64,000 bases of DNA from JBBRQP01 sp038226175. GTDB taxonomy: Bacteria; Cyanobacteriota; Cyanobacteriia; Gloeobacterales; Anthocerotibacteraceae. The notes under the pieces were generated by a model. That model saw only the letters and a program-made list of their open reading frames with translations, ran no database searches and was not told the DNA's origin. Position 1 is the stretch's first letter. Each line of letters opens with the position of its first letter. Where the stretch lies: contig JBBRQP010000002.1 of assembly GCA_038226175.1 (NCBI GenBank), positions 8,549 through 72,548 of the forward strand. The letters run 5' to 3'. Shown here piece by piece: positions 1 through 7,786 of this stretch. The position numbers and the translations under genes were made by a program.

Positions 1-233
1 TCCGAAAGTGCGAGAGCTGCGGTCATCTCGGGTGTACGGTGAGGCAGATCTGTAAAAGCCGCTGCAATCCAGGCTTCATCGACGGGTGGAACTGGGTAAC
101 GACCAACGTCGCGATACTGGAGTGTGGCTTGCGGATGCTGAGTTTGCCAAGTGCTTACAAATTCCTGAGCCAGTAACCGGGAAAGAGAGTGCTCGCCCCG
201 GGGACTACTGTCAATATGCAAAAGATGCGCCAC
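1..233 (-). CDS. azoR: FMN-dependent NADH-azoreductase, partial (C-terminus outside window)
   Basis: Reading the minus strand from a GTG at 233-231 gives an open frame running off the window edge (77 codons seen). Its N-terminus, HLLHIDSSPRG-x(3)-SLSRLLAQEF, then a W and an RDVGRYPVPPVDEAW stretch, matches the flavodoxin-fold AzoR family: the SSPR-type segment binds the FMN phosphate. Known family reaction: NAD(P)H-dependent two-electron reduction of quinones and azo compounds in the cytoplasm. The ribosome site is weak (AGAGAA), and GTG is the only start I see that leaves the conserved beta-strand intact. The rest of the gene is missing, so completeness cannot be judged. Confidence 0.85.
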   Translation of the reverse strand, partial: MAHLLHIDSSPRGEHSLSRLLAQEFVSTWQTQHPQATLQYRDVGRYPVPPVDEAWIAAAFTDLPHRTPEMTAALALS

Positions 234-301
234 AAAAAATTCTCTAAAAGGCTCTATCTCACGATAAACCGTAACGCTAGTCAAGGGAATATGAACACTG
301 T

Positions 302-673
302 TTATTTTTTTGACCAACCTGTAGCAGCAAGCAATCCCCAACCCGTCATCAAGCCTAAGCCGCCTAAGGGCGTAATCGCACCGAGAATTTTGATATCCGT
401 CAAGCTCAAAGCGTAGAGACTACCACAAAAGAGTATGATTCCTACCACAAAGCACCAGCCGGCTGCGGTTAATAATTTGGAAGGAATAGATAGGCTTAAC
501 AGCGCAACTAACAGCAAGGCAAGGGCATGATACATCTGATAACGCGCCGCTGTCTGGAAAATTTCTAAATTTCCTGGACTGAGCACTTTTGCCAACAAAT
601 GCGCACCAAAGGCACCTGCTGCCACACTCACCAATGCGAAAAAACTGCCTAAGCTCAAAAAAATACGCTGCAT
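302..673 (-). CDS. DUF423 family small membrane protein
   Basis: A 123-residue protein with four hydrophobic segments (about 5-27, 48-67, 72-90, 97-118). The GAFGAHLL motif near residue 21 and the YQMYHALALL motif near 46 are hallmarks of DUF423 (YgdD-like) inner-membrane proteins, whose molecular function is not established. Length and topology are typical of the family. It lies between the azoreductase and the divergent protease gene, about 105 bp from the latter. Confidence 0.85.
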   Translation of the reverse strand: MQRIFLSLGSFFALVSVAAGAFGAHLLAKVLSPGNLEIFQTAARYQMYHALALLLVALLSLSIPSKLLTAAGWCFVVGIILFCGSLYALSLTDIKILGAITPLGGLGLMTGWGLLAATGWSKK

Positions 674-777
674 GAAATCAATTTTACCGCTACGTTAACC
701 GATTACACAAAGTCCTAGACTTTGCTCAGGGGCAAACCAGAAAACCGTATGCTAGAGTGTCGGTACTGTTTTAGGAC

Positions 778-2238
778 ATGGTACGGATGAATAAACGCCG
801 TTGGTTTGCCAGTGCCTTATTAGCTGGTTTGTTAGGTTACGGAGTGATGGTTGTCCAACCAATCGCCCCGACTTGGGCAAACTTTGAAGATAGTCCCAAA
901 AATGTCATTGACGAAGTGTGGCAGATTGTCTACAGCAATTATGTGGATGACACCTTCAACAAGCATGATTGGCTGGCGACCCGTAAAGAATTTTTATCCA
1001 AAGACTACAGCACTAACGAAGAAGCCTACAAGGCCGTGCGCACGATGCTCAAGGAGCTCAACGATCCCTATACCCGGTTTATGGATCCCAAACAATATGC
1101 CAGTACCCAAGTTGAACTCTCAGGAGAATTGACTGGCGTCGGTATTTCTGTAGACCAAGACAAGGATACCAAAGAGCTAGTTGTAGTTTCTCCTGTTCCT
1201 GATACCCCGGCCTTTAAGGCTGGACTACAGGCTAAAGATATTATCCAAGCCATTGATGGTATTCCCACCAAAGGCATTGGCCGAGAAGACTCCGTGGCTC
1301 GGATCCGGGGCAAAGTCGGTACTGCGGTAACCTTGACGATCCGCCGTCCCGACAAAACTTTTGAGGTCAAACTGACCCGCGAAGTCATCCCCATCAAAGT
1401 TGTCCGCTCTTCGGTCAAAACTGAAAAGGGCAAGTCCATTGGCTATATTCAGTTCACCGAATTCACAGGTCATTCCGCTGAGGAGATGAGTAAAGCTCTT
1501 AAGGATTTACAAACCAAAAAAGTTGATGGCTACGTATTGGATTTGCGCGGTAATCCCGGTGGCTCATTGCAAGCCAGCATCGCCATTGCCAGTATGTTTC
1601 TCAACAAACAAACTTTGGTGGTGACCACCGCTAATCGTGACGGTATTGTCCAAGAAGACCGTGCCTCAGGCGAAACCATTACCGATAAGCCAGTGGTTGT
1701 GTTGGTTAATAAAGGTTCGGCAAGTGCCAGTGAGATTCTCTCTGGCGCCCTCCAAGATAACCATCGTGCGGTCTTAGTCGGTACAACCACCTTTGGCAAG
1801 GGACTTGTGCAATCAATGCAGCCCCTATCAGACCGTTCGGGTCTTGCTGTGACGATTGCCCATTACAAAACCCCAGCGGGCATAGACATTCACAAAAAAG
1901 GCATCAAGCCTGATTATTATGTGGAATTGCCTGGGGTAGATGATGCAGCGGCTGATTGTGTGGCCAATGCCAAAGGGGCAAAAGGTAGCAAAGCCAAGCC
2001 TGCTAACAAACCTTTTACTGGCTCGGTCGCAGGGATGGTCACTTTGCCCAAAAAACCCCTTACCAAAGCAGTTTTGCAGCAATGTGGAACCGTCAAAAAA
2101 CCCGTTATCACCTTTACGGCAACGGATATTGGAACCTCTAAAGATGCACAGTACGTGAGAGCGACCGATGTCCTGATCCAACGCATTGCCCAAGGTAGCA
2201 ACAAACCATCCACCCAAGTCTCTTCCGTTGCGCCCTAG
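778..2238 (+). CDS. ctp: Carboxyl-terminal processing protease, S41A family (CtpA/B/C-like)
   Basis: A periplasmic/lumenal serine protease of the Tsp/CtpA family, which in cyanobacteria removes C-terminal extensions (for example from precursor D1). An N-terminal signal or anchor (about residues 9-33) is followed by a PDZ domain (about 105-195, with ELTGVGISV) and the S41 catalytic domain. By alignment with E. coli Tsp S430/D441/K455, the catalytic residues are Ser316 (in GSASASE), Asp327 and Lys341 (in TFGKG). The ATG at 778 is used; an in-frame ATG three codons downstream (787) is equally possible. The C-terminal 90 residues are a lysine-rich extension. Which paralogue (A, B or C) cannot be decided here. 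argF starts two bases after the stop. Confidence 0.93.
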   Translation: MVRMNKRRWFASALLAGLLGYGVMVVQPIAPTWANFEDSPKNVIDEVWQIVYSNYVDDTFNKHDWLATRKEFLSKDYSTNEEAYKAVRTMLKELNDPYTRFMDPKQYASTQVELSGELTGVGISVDQDKDTKELVVVSPVPDTPAFKAGLQAKDIIQAIDGIPTKGIGREDSVARIRGKVGTAVTLTIRRPDKTFEVKLTREVIPIKVVRSSVKTEKGKSIGYIQFTEFTGHSAEEMSKALKDLQTKKVDGYVLDLRGNPGGSLQASIAIASMFLNKQTLVVTTANRDGIVQEDRASGETITDKPVVVLVNKGSASASEILSGALQDNHRAVLVGTTTFGKGLVQSMQPLSDRSGLAVTIAHYKTPAGIDIHKKGIKPDYYVELPGVDDAAADCVANAKGAKGSKAKPANKPFTGSVAGMVTLPKKPLTKAVLQQCGTVKKPVITFTATDIGTSKDAQYVRATDVLIQRIAQGSNKPSTQVSSVAP

Positions 2239-2239
2239 T

Positions 2240-3151
2240 ATGGCAGGTTACCCCAAAGACCTGTTGAGCATCGCCGACTTGCACCCGGAGCAAATCACTG
2301 CTCTATTGGTGCAAGCGCGTGCGCTCAAAGCCCGACCCCAACCTCACTTATTAGCAGGTAAAACTTTGGGGTTGTTTTTCCAAAAAGCCTCAACTCGCAC
2401 CCGGGTGAGCTTTATGACAGCGATGTACCAACTTGGCGGACAGGCAATTGATCTTAATCCCAACGTGGTGCAAGTAGGCCGCGGGGAGCCCATCAAAGAT
2501 ACTGCCCGTATTTTAAGTAGTTATTTGGATGCCCTGGCAATTCGCACCTTTGCCCAAAGTGAATTGGAAGAATTTGCCCACTACAGTACGATTCCGGTAA
2601 TCAATGCCCTTACGGATCTTGAGCATCCCTGTCAAATTTTGGCAGATTTGCTGACGATTAGTGATTATTGGGGTCAGTTGCAGGGAATTCGGCTGGTCTA
2701 TCTCGGGGATGGCAATAACGTCGCCCATTCACTGATTTTGGGCGGTGCCTTGATGGATATGGATCTTTGTATTAGTACACCAGCTGACTATCGACCAGCT
2801 CCTGAGATTGTCACCCTTGCTAAACAGCTTAATCCTGAGCTGCGGCTGGAATTAGTTAGTGACCCTCAGCAGGCTGTGCAAGCAGCGCAAGTGCTCTACA
2901 CCGATGTCTGGACGAGCATGGGTCAGGAGCAAGAAACACATCAACGTCTGCGAGATTTTGCTGGTTATACTCTGGATCACGAACTCCTAAACCGCGCCCA
3001 TCCCCAGGCAATCGTATTGCATTGTTTACCGGCTCATCGGGGTGAAGAGATTACCCATCAAGTCCTCGAAGGCGCTCAATCAAAAGTTTGGGAGCAGGCA
3101 GCTAACCGTTTACATATCCAAAAAGCCTTGCTAGCAGCCCTTCTTTTGTAA
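2240..3151 (+). CDS. argF: Ornithine carbamoyltransferase
   Basis: Condenses ornithine with carbamoyl phosphate to citrulline in arginine synthesis. Visible motifs: STRTRVSF (carbamoyl-phosphate loop), LEHPCQILADL, and the ornithine-side HCLPAHRGEEI near the C-terminus. The open frame extends upstream to 2186 inside the protease gene, but the ATG at 2240, one base after the protease TAG, gives a 303-residue protein of normal length whose N-terminus (MAGYPKDLLSIADL) fits the family. The tight junction suggests co-transcription with ctp. Confidence 0.95.
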   Translation: MAGYPKDLLSIADLHPEQITALLVQARALKARPQPHLLAGKTLGLFFQKASTRTRVSFMTAMYQLGGQAIDLNPNVVQVGRGEPIKDTARILSSYLDALAIRTFAQSELEEFAHYSTIPVINALTDLEHPCQILADLLTISDYWGQLQGIRLVYLGDGNNVAHSLILGGALMDMDLCISTPADYRPAPEIVTLAKQLNPELRLELVSDPQQAVQAAQVLYTDVWTSMGQEQETHQRLRDFAGYTLDHELLNRAHPQAIVLHCLPAHRGEEITHQVLEGAQSKVWEQAANRLHIQKALLAALLL

Positions 3152-3272
3152 CAATTCAGATCAGTGAAATTACGAAATGTTGCAACTTTACAATTTTTAA
3201 GATGCAAATTGATCATCTATGCGTATTCTGACTAAAGCAACGATTGTACTACTAAATTTCCAGGAGTTGAGG

Positions 3273-3572
3273 ATGGCTTTACTAACCGTTCATGGCTTGA
3301 TTATTACGAGTTCCGGCTTGGCTTCACTCTTGGGCTTAGTGCTATTACAAGCGGCTGCGGATATAGAAGATTATCAACACCTATTGATGAGTATGACTTT
3401 TGGTTGTTGGTTGGTTTATTGCTTAGCTTGGGGCTTACTGCGCCTACTGCCTCCAGAACTCGAATATGTTGCGAATTCTTTACATTTGACGGCAGGCCTA
3501 GCCTATATTTTTACCTTCACTTGTGTGTTATCTTTACCCCTCTATGCCGTGAGTATCCCGGTCGGAGAGTAA
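3273..3572 (+). CDS. Small membrane protein of unknown function
   Basis: A 99-residue protein with three or four hydrophobic segments (about 4-28, 36-60, 70-92). The frame is open from 3219, but the ATG at 3273 is preceded by AGGAG at ideal spacing, so I use it. The residue pattern (HGLIITSSG, one Cys in each of two helices, a PPELEYV loop) matches no family I can name. It sits alone between argF and tyrA; no operon link is evident beyond shared strand. Confidence 0.6.
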   Translation: MALLTVHGLIITSSGLASLLGLVLLQAAADIEDYQHLLMSMTFGCWLVYCLAWGLLRLLPPELEYVANSLHLTAGLAYIFTFTCVLSLPLYAVSIPVGE

Positions 3573-3655
3573 TGTGTTGCCCAAGACATCTCCTAATCAC
3601 AGGTTGTAGTGTAGGCTAGCCATAAGCCCTACGCTATTTGGTAACAGTTTTTTTC

Positions 3656-4507
3656 ATGGCAGAACTTCCCCTGATCGGTATTGTCGGCCTTGGCCTCATT
3701 GGTGGCTCGCTGGCTTTAGATTTTACCCGGTTGGGCTACACCGTTTTGGGTGCCAGTCGTAACCAAGAGACCTGTGCTTACGCCGAGGCCAACGGGTTTG
3801 TGCAGCAAGCAAGTACGGATTGGCAAATTTTGAGCACAGCTCAGGTCGTGTTTGTCTGCGTCCCTATGGAGCAGGTTTTGGCTAGCGTAGAACATTTAGC
3901 CCAAGTGTTAATCCCTGGTACTGTGATTACCGATGTGGCTTCTGTCAAAGAAGCATTTGTTACGCAAGCTACGACGCGCTGGCCTTGGTTTGTGGGCGGA
4001 CATCCGCTAGCGGGTACGGCACGGCAGGGTATTACCGCTGCGCTACCCCAACTATTTAAGCAGCGTCCCTATGTCCTAACACCGATTATCACTACTAATT
4101 TTGAAGCTCTTACCCAAGTGCGTACGCTAGTCGAGCATTTACAAGCACAGTTGATTCTGACGACACCCTCCGAACATGACCGCGCCGTAGCCTTGATCTC
4201 TCATGCTCCAGTTTTTATTAGTGCAGCTCTACTCCTCGCGGCAGCCGACACGCCTTCAGAACTGACCCTTTTAGCGCAGGCATTAGCTAGCAGTGGTTTT
4301 GCTGATACGACCCGAGTCGGTGGTGGCAATCCTGAACTAGGTACGCAAATGGCGCAATTTAACCAAGTGGCACTTCTCGACCAGCTAGAGCGCTATCAAC
4401 TGATGCTTACGGCACTCAAAACTGCCATCCAGCACGGCAACTGGACGTTTGTCGAAAATTTGCTTGAGACAACCCGGCAAACCCGCAAATTTTTTCAGAA
4501 AGATTAA
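3656..4507 (+). CDS. tyrA: Prephenate/arogenate dehydrogenase
   Basis: Tyrosine biosynthesis: oxidative decarboxylation of arogenate (the usual cyanobacterial substrate) or prephenate. The N-terminal Rossmann motif GIVGLGLIGGSLALD starts at residue 8; TDVASVKE and GGHPLAGT are the family's nucleotide and substrate signatures, and SEHDRAVALISHAPVF lies in the dimeric helical domain. The frame opens with a TTG at 3638, but the ATG at 3656 directly precedes the Rossmann strand. No C-terminal ACT domain: 283 residues is the length of the short monofunctional cyanobacterial form. Cofactor preference (NADP versus NAD) is not decided. Confidence 0.93.
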   Translation: MAELPLIGIVGLGLIGGSLALDFTRLGYTVLGASRNQETCAYAEANGFVQQASTDWQILSTAQVVFVCVPMEQVLASVEHLAQVLIPGTVITDVASVKEAFVTQATTRWPWFVGGHPLAGTARQGITAALPQLFKQRPYVLTPIITTNFEALTQVRTLVEHLQAQLILTTPSEHDRAVALISHAPVFISAALLLAAADTPSELTLLAQALASSGFADTTRVGGGNPELGTQMAQFNQVALLDQLERYQLMLTALKTAIQHGNWTFVENLLETTRQTRKFFQKD

Positions 4508-4519
4508 TTTTGTCCGTGC

Positions 4520-4666
4520 TCAATCCTGAGTTTTCATCCAAGGCACCCTAAAACCATAGGCAACCTGCTGCTCTGGCAGTTCCTCTTCTCCTTCTAGTGC
4601 TTCTTGATCCAGATTTTGGTCTGGGGTTGGCTCGGTCGTTGTTAGCGCATGCTTTTGATGACTCAT
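4520..4666 (-). CDS. 48-residue acidic ORF, start overlapping the glycosyltransferase stop
   Basis: Below many ORF-length cutoffs. The start ATG (4666-4664) overlaps the TGA of the upstream glycosyltransferase (4665-4663) in an ATGA arrangement, the usual signature of translational coupling. The product starts MSHQKHALTTTEPTPDQ, has a run of acidic residues (EALEGEEELPE) and ends in a hydrophobic/basic YGFRVPWMKTQD tail. There is no membrane segment or signal. It stops 12 bp from the convergent tyrA stop, filling the gap neatly. Function unknown; an accessory or regulatory subunit of the glycosyltransferase is inference from position only. Confidence 0.5.
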   Translation of the reverse strand: MSHQKHALTTTEPTPDQNLDQEALEGEEELPEQQVAYGFRVPWMKTQD

Positions 4667-6135
4667 AGCTTGATCCTAGGAGAATTTTGTTGTAGCCATT
4701 GCCAAAGCGATAGGCCACCTACATAACCATAGCCTAGTAGATACAATAATAAAAACGGTAAAATTCCCCAAGCCCCGGCTTCTAGAGCGGCTCGAATCGC
4801 CCAAGCACTATAACCACATAAGACCAGTTCGCCGATGGTGATCCCATCTAGACCGAGGCGGTAGTGCTTATCTTGCCAACGATCTTGGCGGTTGCGGACA
4901 TTAAACTTTGGTGTGCGCCGAAAACTACCGCCTTGATTAAATAAGGCTGCCCCTACAGCCCAACTATTAGCCAAGGAAATACCCGTACCGAGTACTGCCA
5001 ACAATAAAACAAGGCCGCTATCGCGATACCATAACTTCGGGTTGAGATCGCGTTGGGCTGTGATGTAAAGCAAAGGTGGACCGAGGGTTGCTGGCACCAT
5101 CAAAGTCCCCCAGATCAGACTTAAGGGGTGCTTGGGTACCCAAGGTACGCTGATCAGGGGCAACGATAATAACAAAATCAATACCATCAGCGGATGCACG
5201 CTATAGCCCGTGAGATGTAGCAACGCCTGAACTTTAAGCATTAGATGACTCGGCTGCGCCCATACTGAACCGAGTAATTTTTTTGCACACTGAATCGAAC
5301 CCTTGGCCCAGCGATGTTGTTGTAATTTGTAGGCAGAAATCGCCACAGGAAGTTCGGCTGGTGCCACGATACTTTGGGCATAAACTAACCGCCACCCAGC
5401 GGCTTGTACCCGATAGCTTAGATCCATATCTTCGGCGAGGGTATCGGCTTGCCAACCCCCACCATCCTTGATAGCAGCGGTGCGCCAAATACCAGCGGTG
5501 CCATTAAAATTTAACCAATAACCTTGCTGATGACGGGCTTGTTGCTCAATAGTAAAATGCCCATCTATACCCAGAGCTTGGAGCTTGGTAAGTAGGGAAT
5601 AATCACGATTGAGATGTCCCCAACGGGTCTGAACAGCACCAATATCCTGCGCTGTGAAGTGGGCTAGTGTACGTTTCAACCAATCTGATTCTGGCAAAAA
5701 ATCAGCATCAAAAATAGCCACGTAGTCACCACAGACCGAGTCTTGGGCTGCAGCTAAGGCGCCAGCTTTAAACCCAATTCTATTTTCTCGGTGTAAGTGA
5801 CTAATCGAAAAACCCTGGGTTTGATAATCAGTAATTTGTTGCTCAATTAAACGTTGTGTGTCATCGGTTGAGTCATCCAAAACTTGGATGTGTAGGCAAT
5901 TTTGAGGATAATCAAGCTGACAAATCGCGTCGATCAAGCGATTAGCTACATATTGTTCATTATAAATTGGTAATTGAATGGTGACCTGAGGATAGTAGGT
6001 AAGGGCTAGCGGTTCGGGTAAGAGCTGAGTGCGTCTGCGGGCTGTCAACCAATAGGCATTAAGACCATAGAGAAAGAGCCAACCTGCTGCCAAACTATTA
6101 ATACTAAGTAGCAATAACGCCAAGGGATCAGGCAT
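4663..6135 (-). CDS. Membrane glycosyltransferase family 2, CslA/BcsA-like
   Basis: A 490-residue processive-type beta-glycosyltransferase. An N-terminal membrane helix (about 5-28) leads into a GT-A domain with the D,D,D,QxxRW signature: DDSTDD, DADF (metal and sugar nucleotide), a distal ED in LAEDMDLSY, and QQHRWAKGS. Four or more C-terminal helices follow. The QQHRW form resembles plant CslA/CslC and bacterial glucomannan- or glucan-synthase-like enzymes more than true BcsA; no PilZ domain is present, so no c-di-GMP control is apparent. The polymer made is unknown. It is 60 bp downstream of a thioredoxin-like gene and is coupled to a small acidic ORF. Confidence 0.88.
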   Translation of the reverse strand: MPDPLALLLLSINSLAAGWLFLYGLNAYWLTARRRTQLLPEPLALTYYPQVTIQLPIYNEQYVANRLIDAICQLDYPQNCLHIQVLDDSTDDTQRLIEQQITDYQTQGFSISHLHRENRIGFKAGALAAAQDSVCGDYVAIFDADFLPESDWLKRTLAHFTAQDIGAVQTRWGHLNRDYSLLTKLQALGIDGHFTIEQQARHQQGYWLNFNGTAGIWRTAAIKDGGGWQADTLAEDMDLSYRVQAAGWRLVYAQSIVAPAELPVAISAYKLQQHRWAKGSIQCAKKLLGSVWAQPSHLMLKVQALLHLTGYSVHPLMVLILLLSLPLISVPWVPKHPLSLIWGTLMVPATLGPPLLYITAQRDLNPKLWYRDSGLVLLLAVLGTGISLANSWAVGAALFNQGGSFRRTPKFNVRNRQDRWQDKHYRLGLDGITIGELVLCGYSAWAIRAALEAGAWGILPFLLLYLLGYGYVGGLSLWQWLQQNSPRIKL

Positions 6136-6195
6136 GGGGTGACAGTAGACAATTAGGCCACCATAGCACTTCTGTCCTAATAGAGATAGCGATGC

Positions 6196-6516
6196 TCAGG
6201 CACAAGAAGAACTTTCCAAAACTGTTTGTAGGCGAGTTTTGAATTCTCCTCGAGGGTGTCCGCCTTTGACTTCGCCGATAATCTGGAATTCTGCATCGGG
6301 CGCGTCACAAATAATATAGGTTGGCCAGCCCATGTCAGTTTTGTCGGGATATTGGGCAAGCAGAATCTGCCGATATTGCCGATAAGTTGCGGTATCTTGC
6401 ATTTTGACATTGATGAAACGTAGACCCAATTCTTCGGCGACTTTACTATCGTAAAAGGCCATCCGGTGACAGGTTCCACAATTTTCAGAGGAAAATTTGA
6501 TGACAGCACGTTCCAT
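6196..6516 (-). CDS. Thioredoxin-like protein with CGTC active site
   Basis: A 106-residue thioredoxin-fold protein. Its redox motif ENCGTCHRM places the active cysteines at residues 13 and 16; MGWPTYIIC carries the expected position of the cis-proline. The frame is open for another 76 codons upstream, but that sequence lacks family character, and the ATG at 6516 begins directly on the first beta-strand (MERAVIKFSSE). No signal peptide, so probably cytoplasmic. A C-terminal Cys (SSSCA) is unusual. Probably read together with the downstream glycosyltransferase. Confidence 0.82.
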   Translation of the reverse strand: MERAVIKFSSENCGTCHRMAFYDSKVAEELGLRFINVKMQDTATYRQYRQILLAQYPDKTDMGWPTYIICDAPDAEFQIIGEVKGGHPRGEFKTRLQTVLESSSCA

Positions 6517-6765
6517 AGAACTCACAGCAGCAGGTATGCTTCCTATTTTAACAGTGTGTTGCCCATGGTTTGTACCCAGTGTTGCAAGGATCCAACCAAC
6601 AGTATGGTAAACGTGTTTTCCGTAAACTATCACTAGATAGATGTTTCTAACTAAGCGGCTCTGACAAAATAATGCACATGCAAAAACCCAATGCCTTGGT
6701 ATGAACCGATCAAACCAAGCAGGATCAAACATTGATTGTAACATTGACTACTGGGGGAAATAGTA

Positions 6766-7680
6766 ATGGCGACCAATGTTGAGATGACTTATCGTACGTT
6801 AGGACAAACAGGCGAGCAAGTTTCTGTAATTGGTTTAGGGGGTTATCATATCGGTACTCTCAAAACAGAACAAGAGAGTATTGCGTTAATTCGGTGTGCC
6901 ATAGACCGTGGTATTAATTTTATGGATAACTGTTGGGATTATCACAACGGACGCAGTCATCGCTGGATGGGTGCAGCACTCAAAAATGGCTATCGAAAAA
7001 AAGTTTTTTTAATGACAAAGATCGACGGGCGTACTAAAGCCGCAGCCCTACAGCAAATTGATGAATCCTTACAAGATTTGCAGGTTGATCACATCGATCT
7101 TTTGCAACATCATGAAATTCTGCGCTACGAAGACTCGGATCGCATTTTTGCGGCTGGTGGGGCGATGGAAGCCCTGCTTGAAGCCCAGCAGGCAGGCAAA
7201 ATTCGTTATCTTGGTTTTACAGGACACAAACATCCCCAAATTCACTTGAGCATGTTAGAAGCTGCCGCCCAAAATAACGTCCGCTTTGATGCGGTACAAA
7301 TGCCCCTTAATGTAATGGACGCACATTTTAGAAGTTTTGAAAAACTGGTATTACCCGAACTAGTTAACCAGCAAATTGGCGTATTAGGGATGAAATCACT
7401 CGGCGAAGCAAATATTCTTAGAAGTAATACCGTCAGCGCGATTGAGTGCTTACACTACACGATGAATCTGCCGACTTCGGTTGTGATCACAGGCATTGAT
7501 AGTATGGATATTCTAGACCAAGCCTTTGAAGCGGTTCGCACCTTTGAGCCGTTAAATCAAAAACAGGTCACTGCCCTACTAGCACGTACCCACACTGCTG
7601 CAACAGCAGGTAAATATGAGCATTACAAAACAACAACCCAAAATGATGGTACCGCGCTCAATCCTGCTTTTTTGGGATAA
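6766..7680 (+). CDS. Aldo/keto reductase
   Basis: An NADPH-dependent oxidoreductase of the TIM-barrel AKR superfamily, 304 residues. The catalytic tetrad is visible: Asp and Tyr in MDNCWDYHNGRS, Lys in FLMTKIDGR and His in DLLQHHE. LGLGGYHIG-like N-terminal sequence and a late GMKSLGEANI stretch fit the family. Start ATG preceded by GGGGGAAATAGTA. Substrate unknown. It precedes the carbohydrate cluster by about 100 bp and shares its strand, but membership in the cluster is unproved. Confidence 0.9.
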   Translation: MATNVEMTYRTLGQTGEQVSVIGLGGYHIGTLKTEQESIALIRCAIDRGINFMDNCWDYHNGRSHRWMGAALKNGYRKKVFLMTKIDGRTKAAALQQIDESLQDLQVDHIDLLQHHEILRYEDSDRIFAAGGAMEALLEAQQAGKIRYLGFTGHKHPQIHLSMLEAAAQNNVRFDAVQMPLNVMDAHFRSFEKLVLPELVNQQIGVLGMKSLGEANILRSNTVSAIECLHYTMNLPTSVVITGIDSMDILDQAFEAVRTFEPLNQKQVTALLARTHTAATAGKYEHYKTTTQNDGTALNPAFLG

Positions 7681-7786
7681 TAGCTGTCACAAGGAGTGCT
7701 CTACTATCTAGACATAACTATGTCTTGAGATAGATGAAAGAAAAACAAATTCTGCTCAAAATAGACTAGTATCTCGCTGGATCACT

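Noticed and set aside
6517..6744. N-terminal extension of the thioredoxin-like protein
   Set aside because: Open frame only; no family similarity, and the fold starts at the ATG at 6516.
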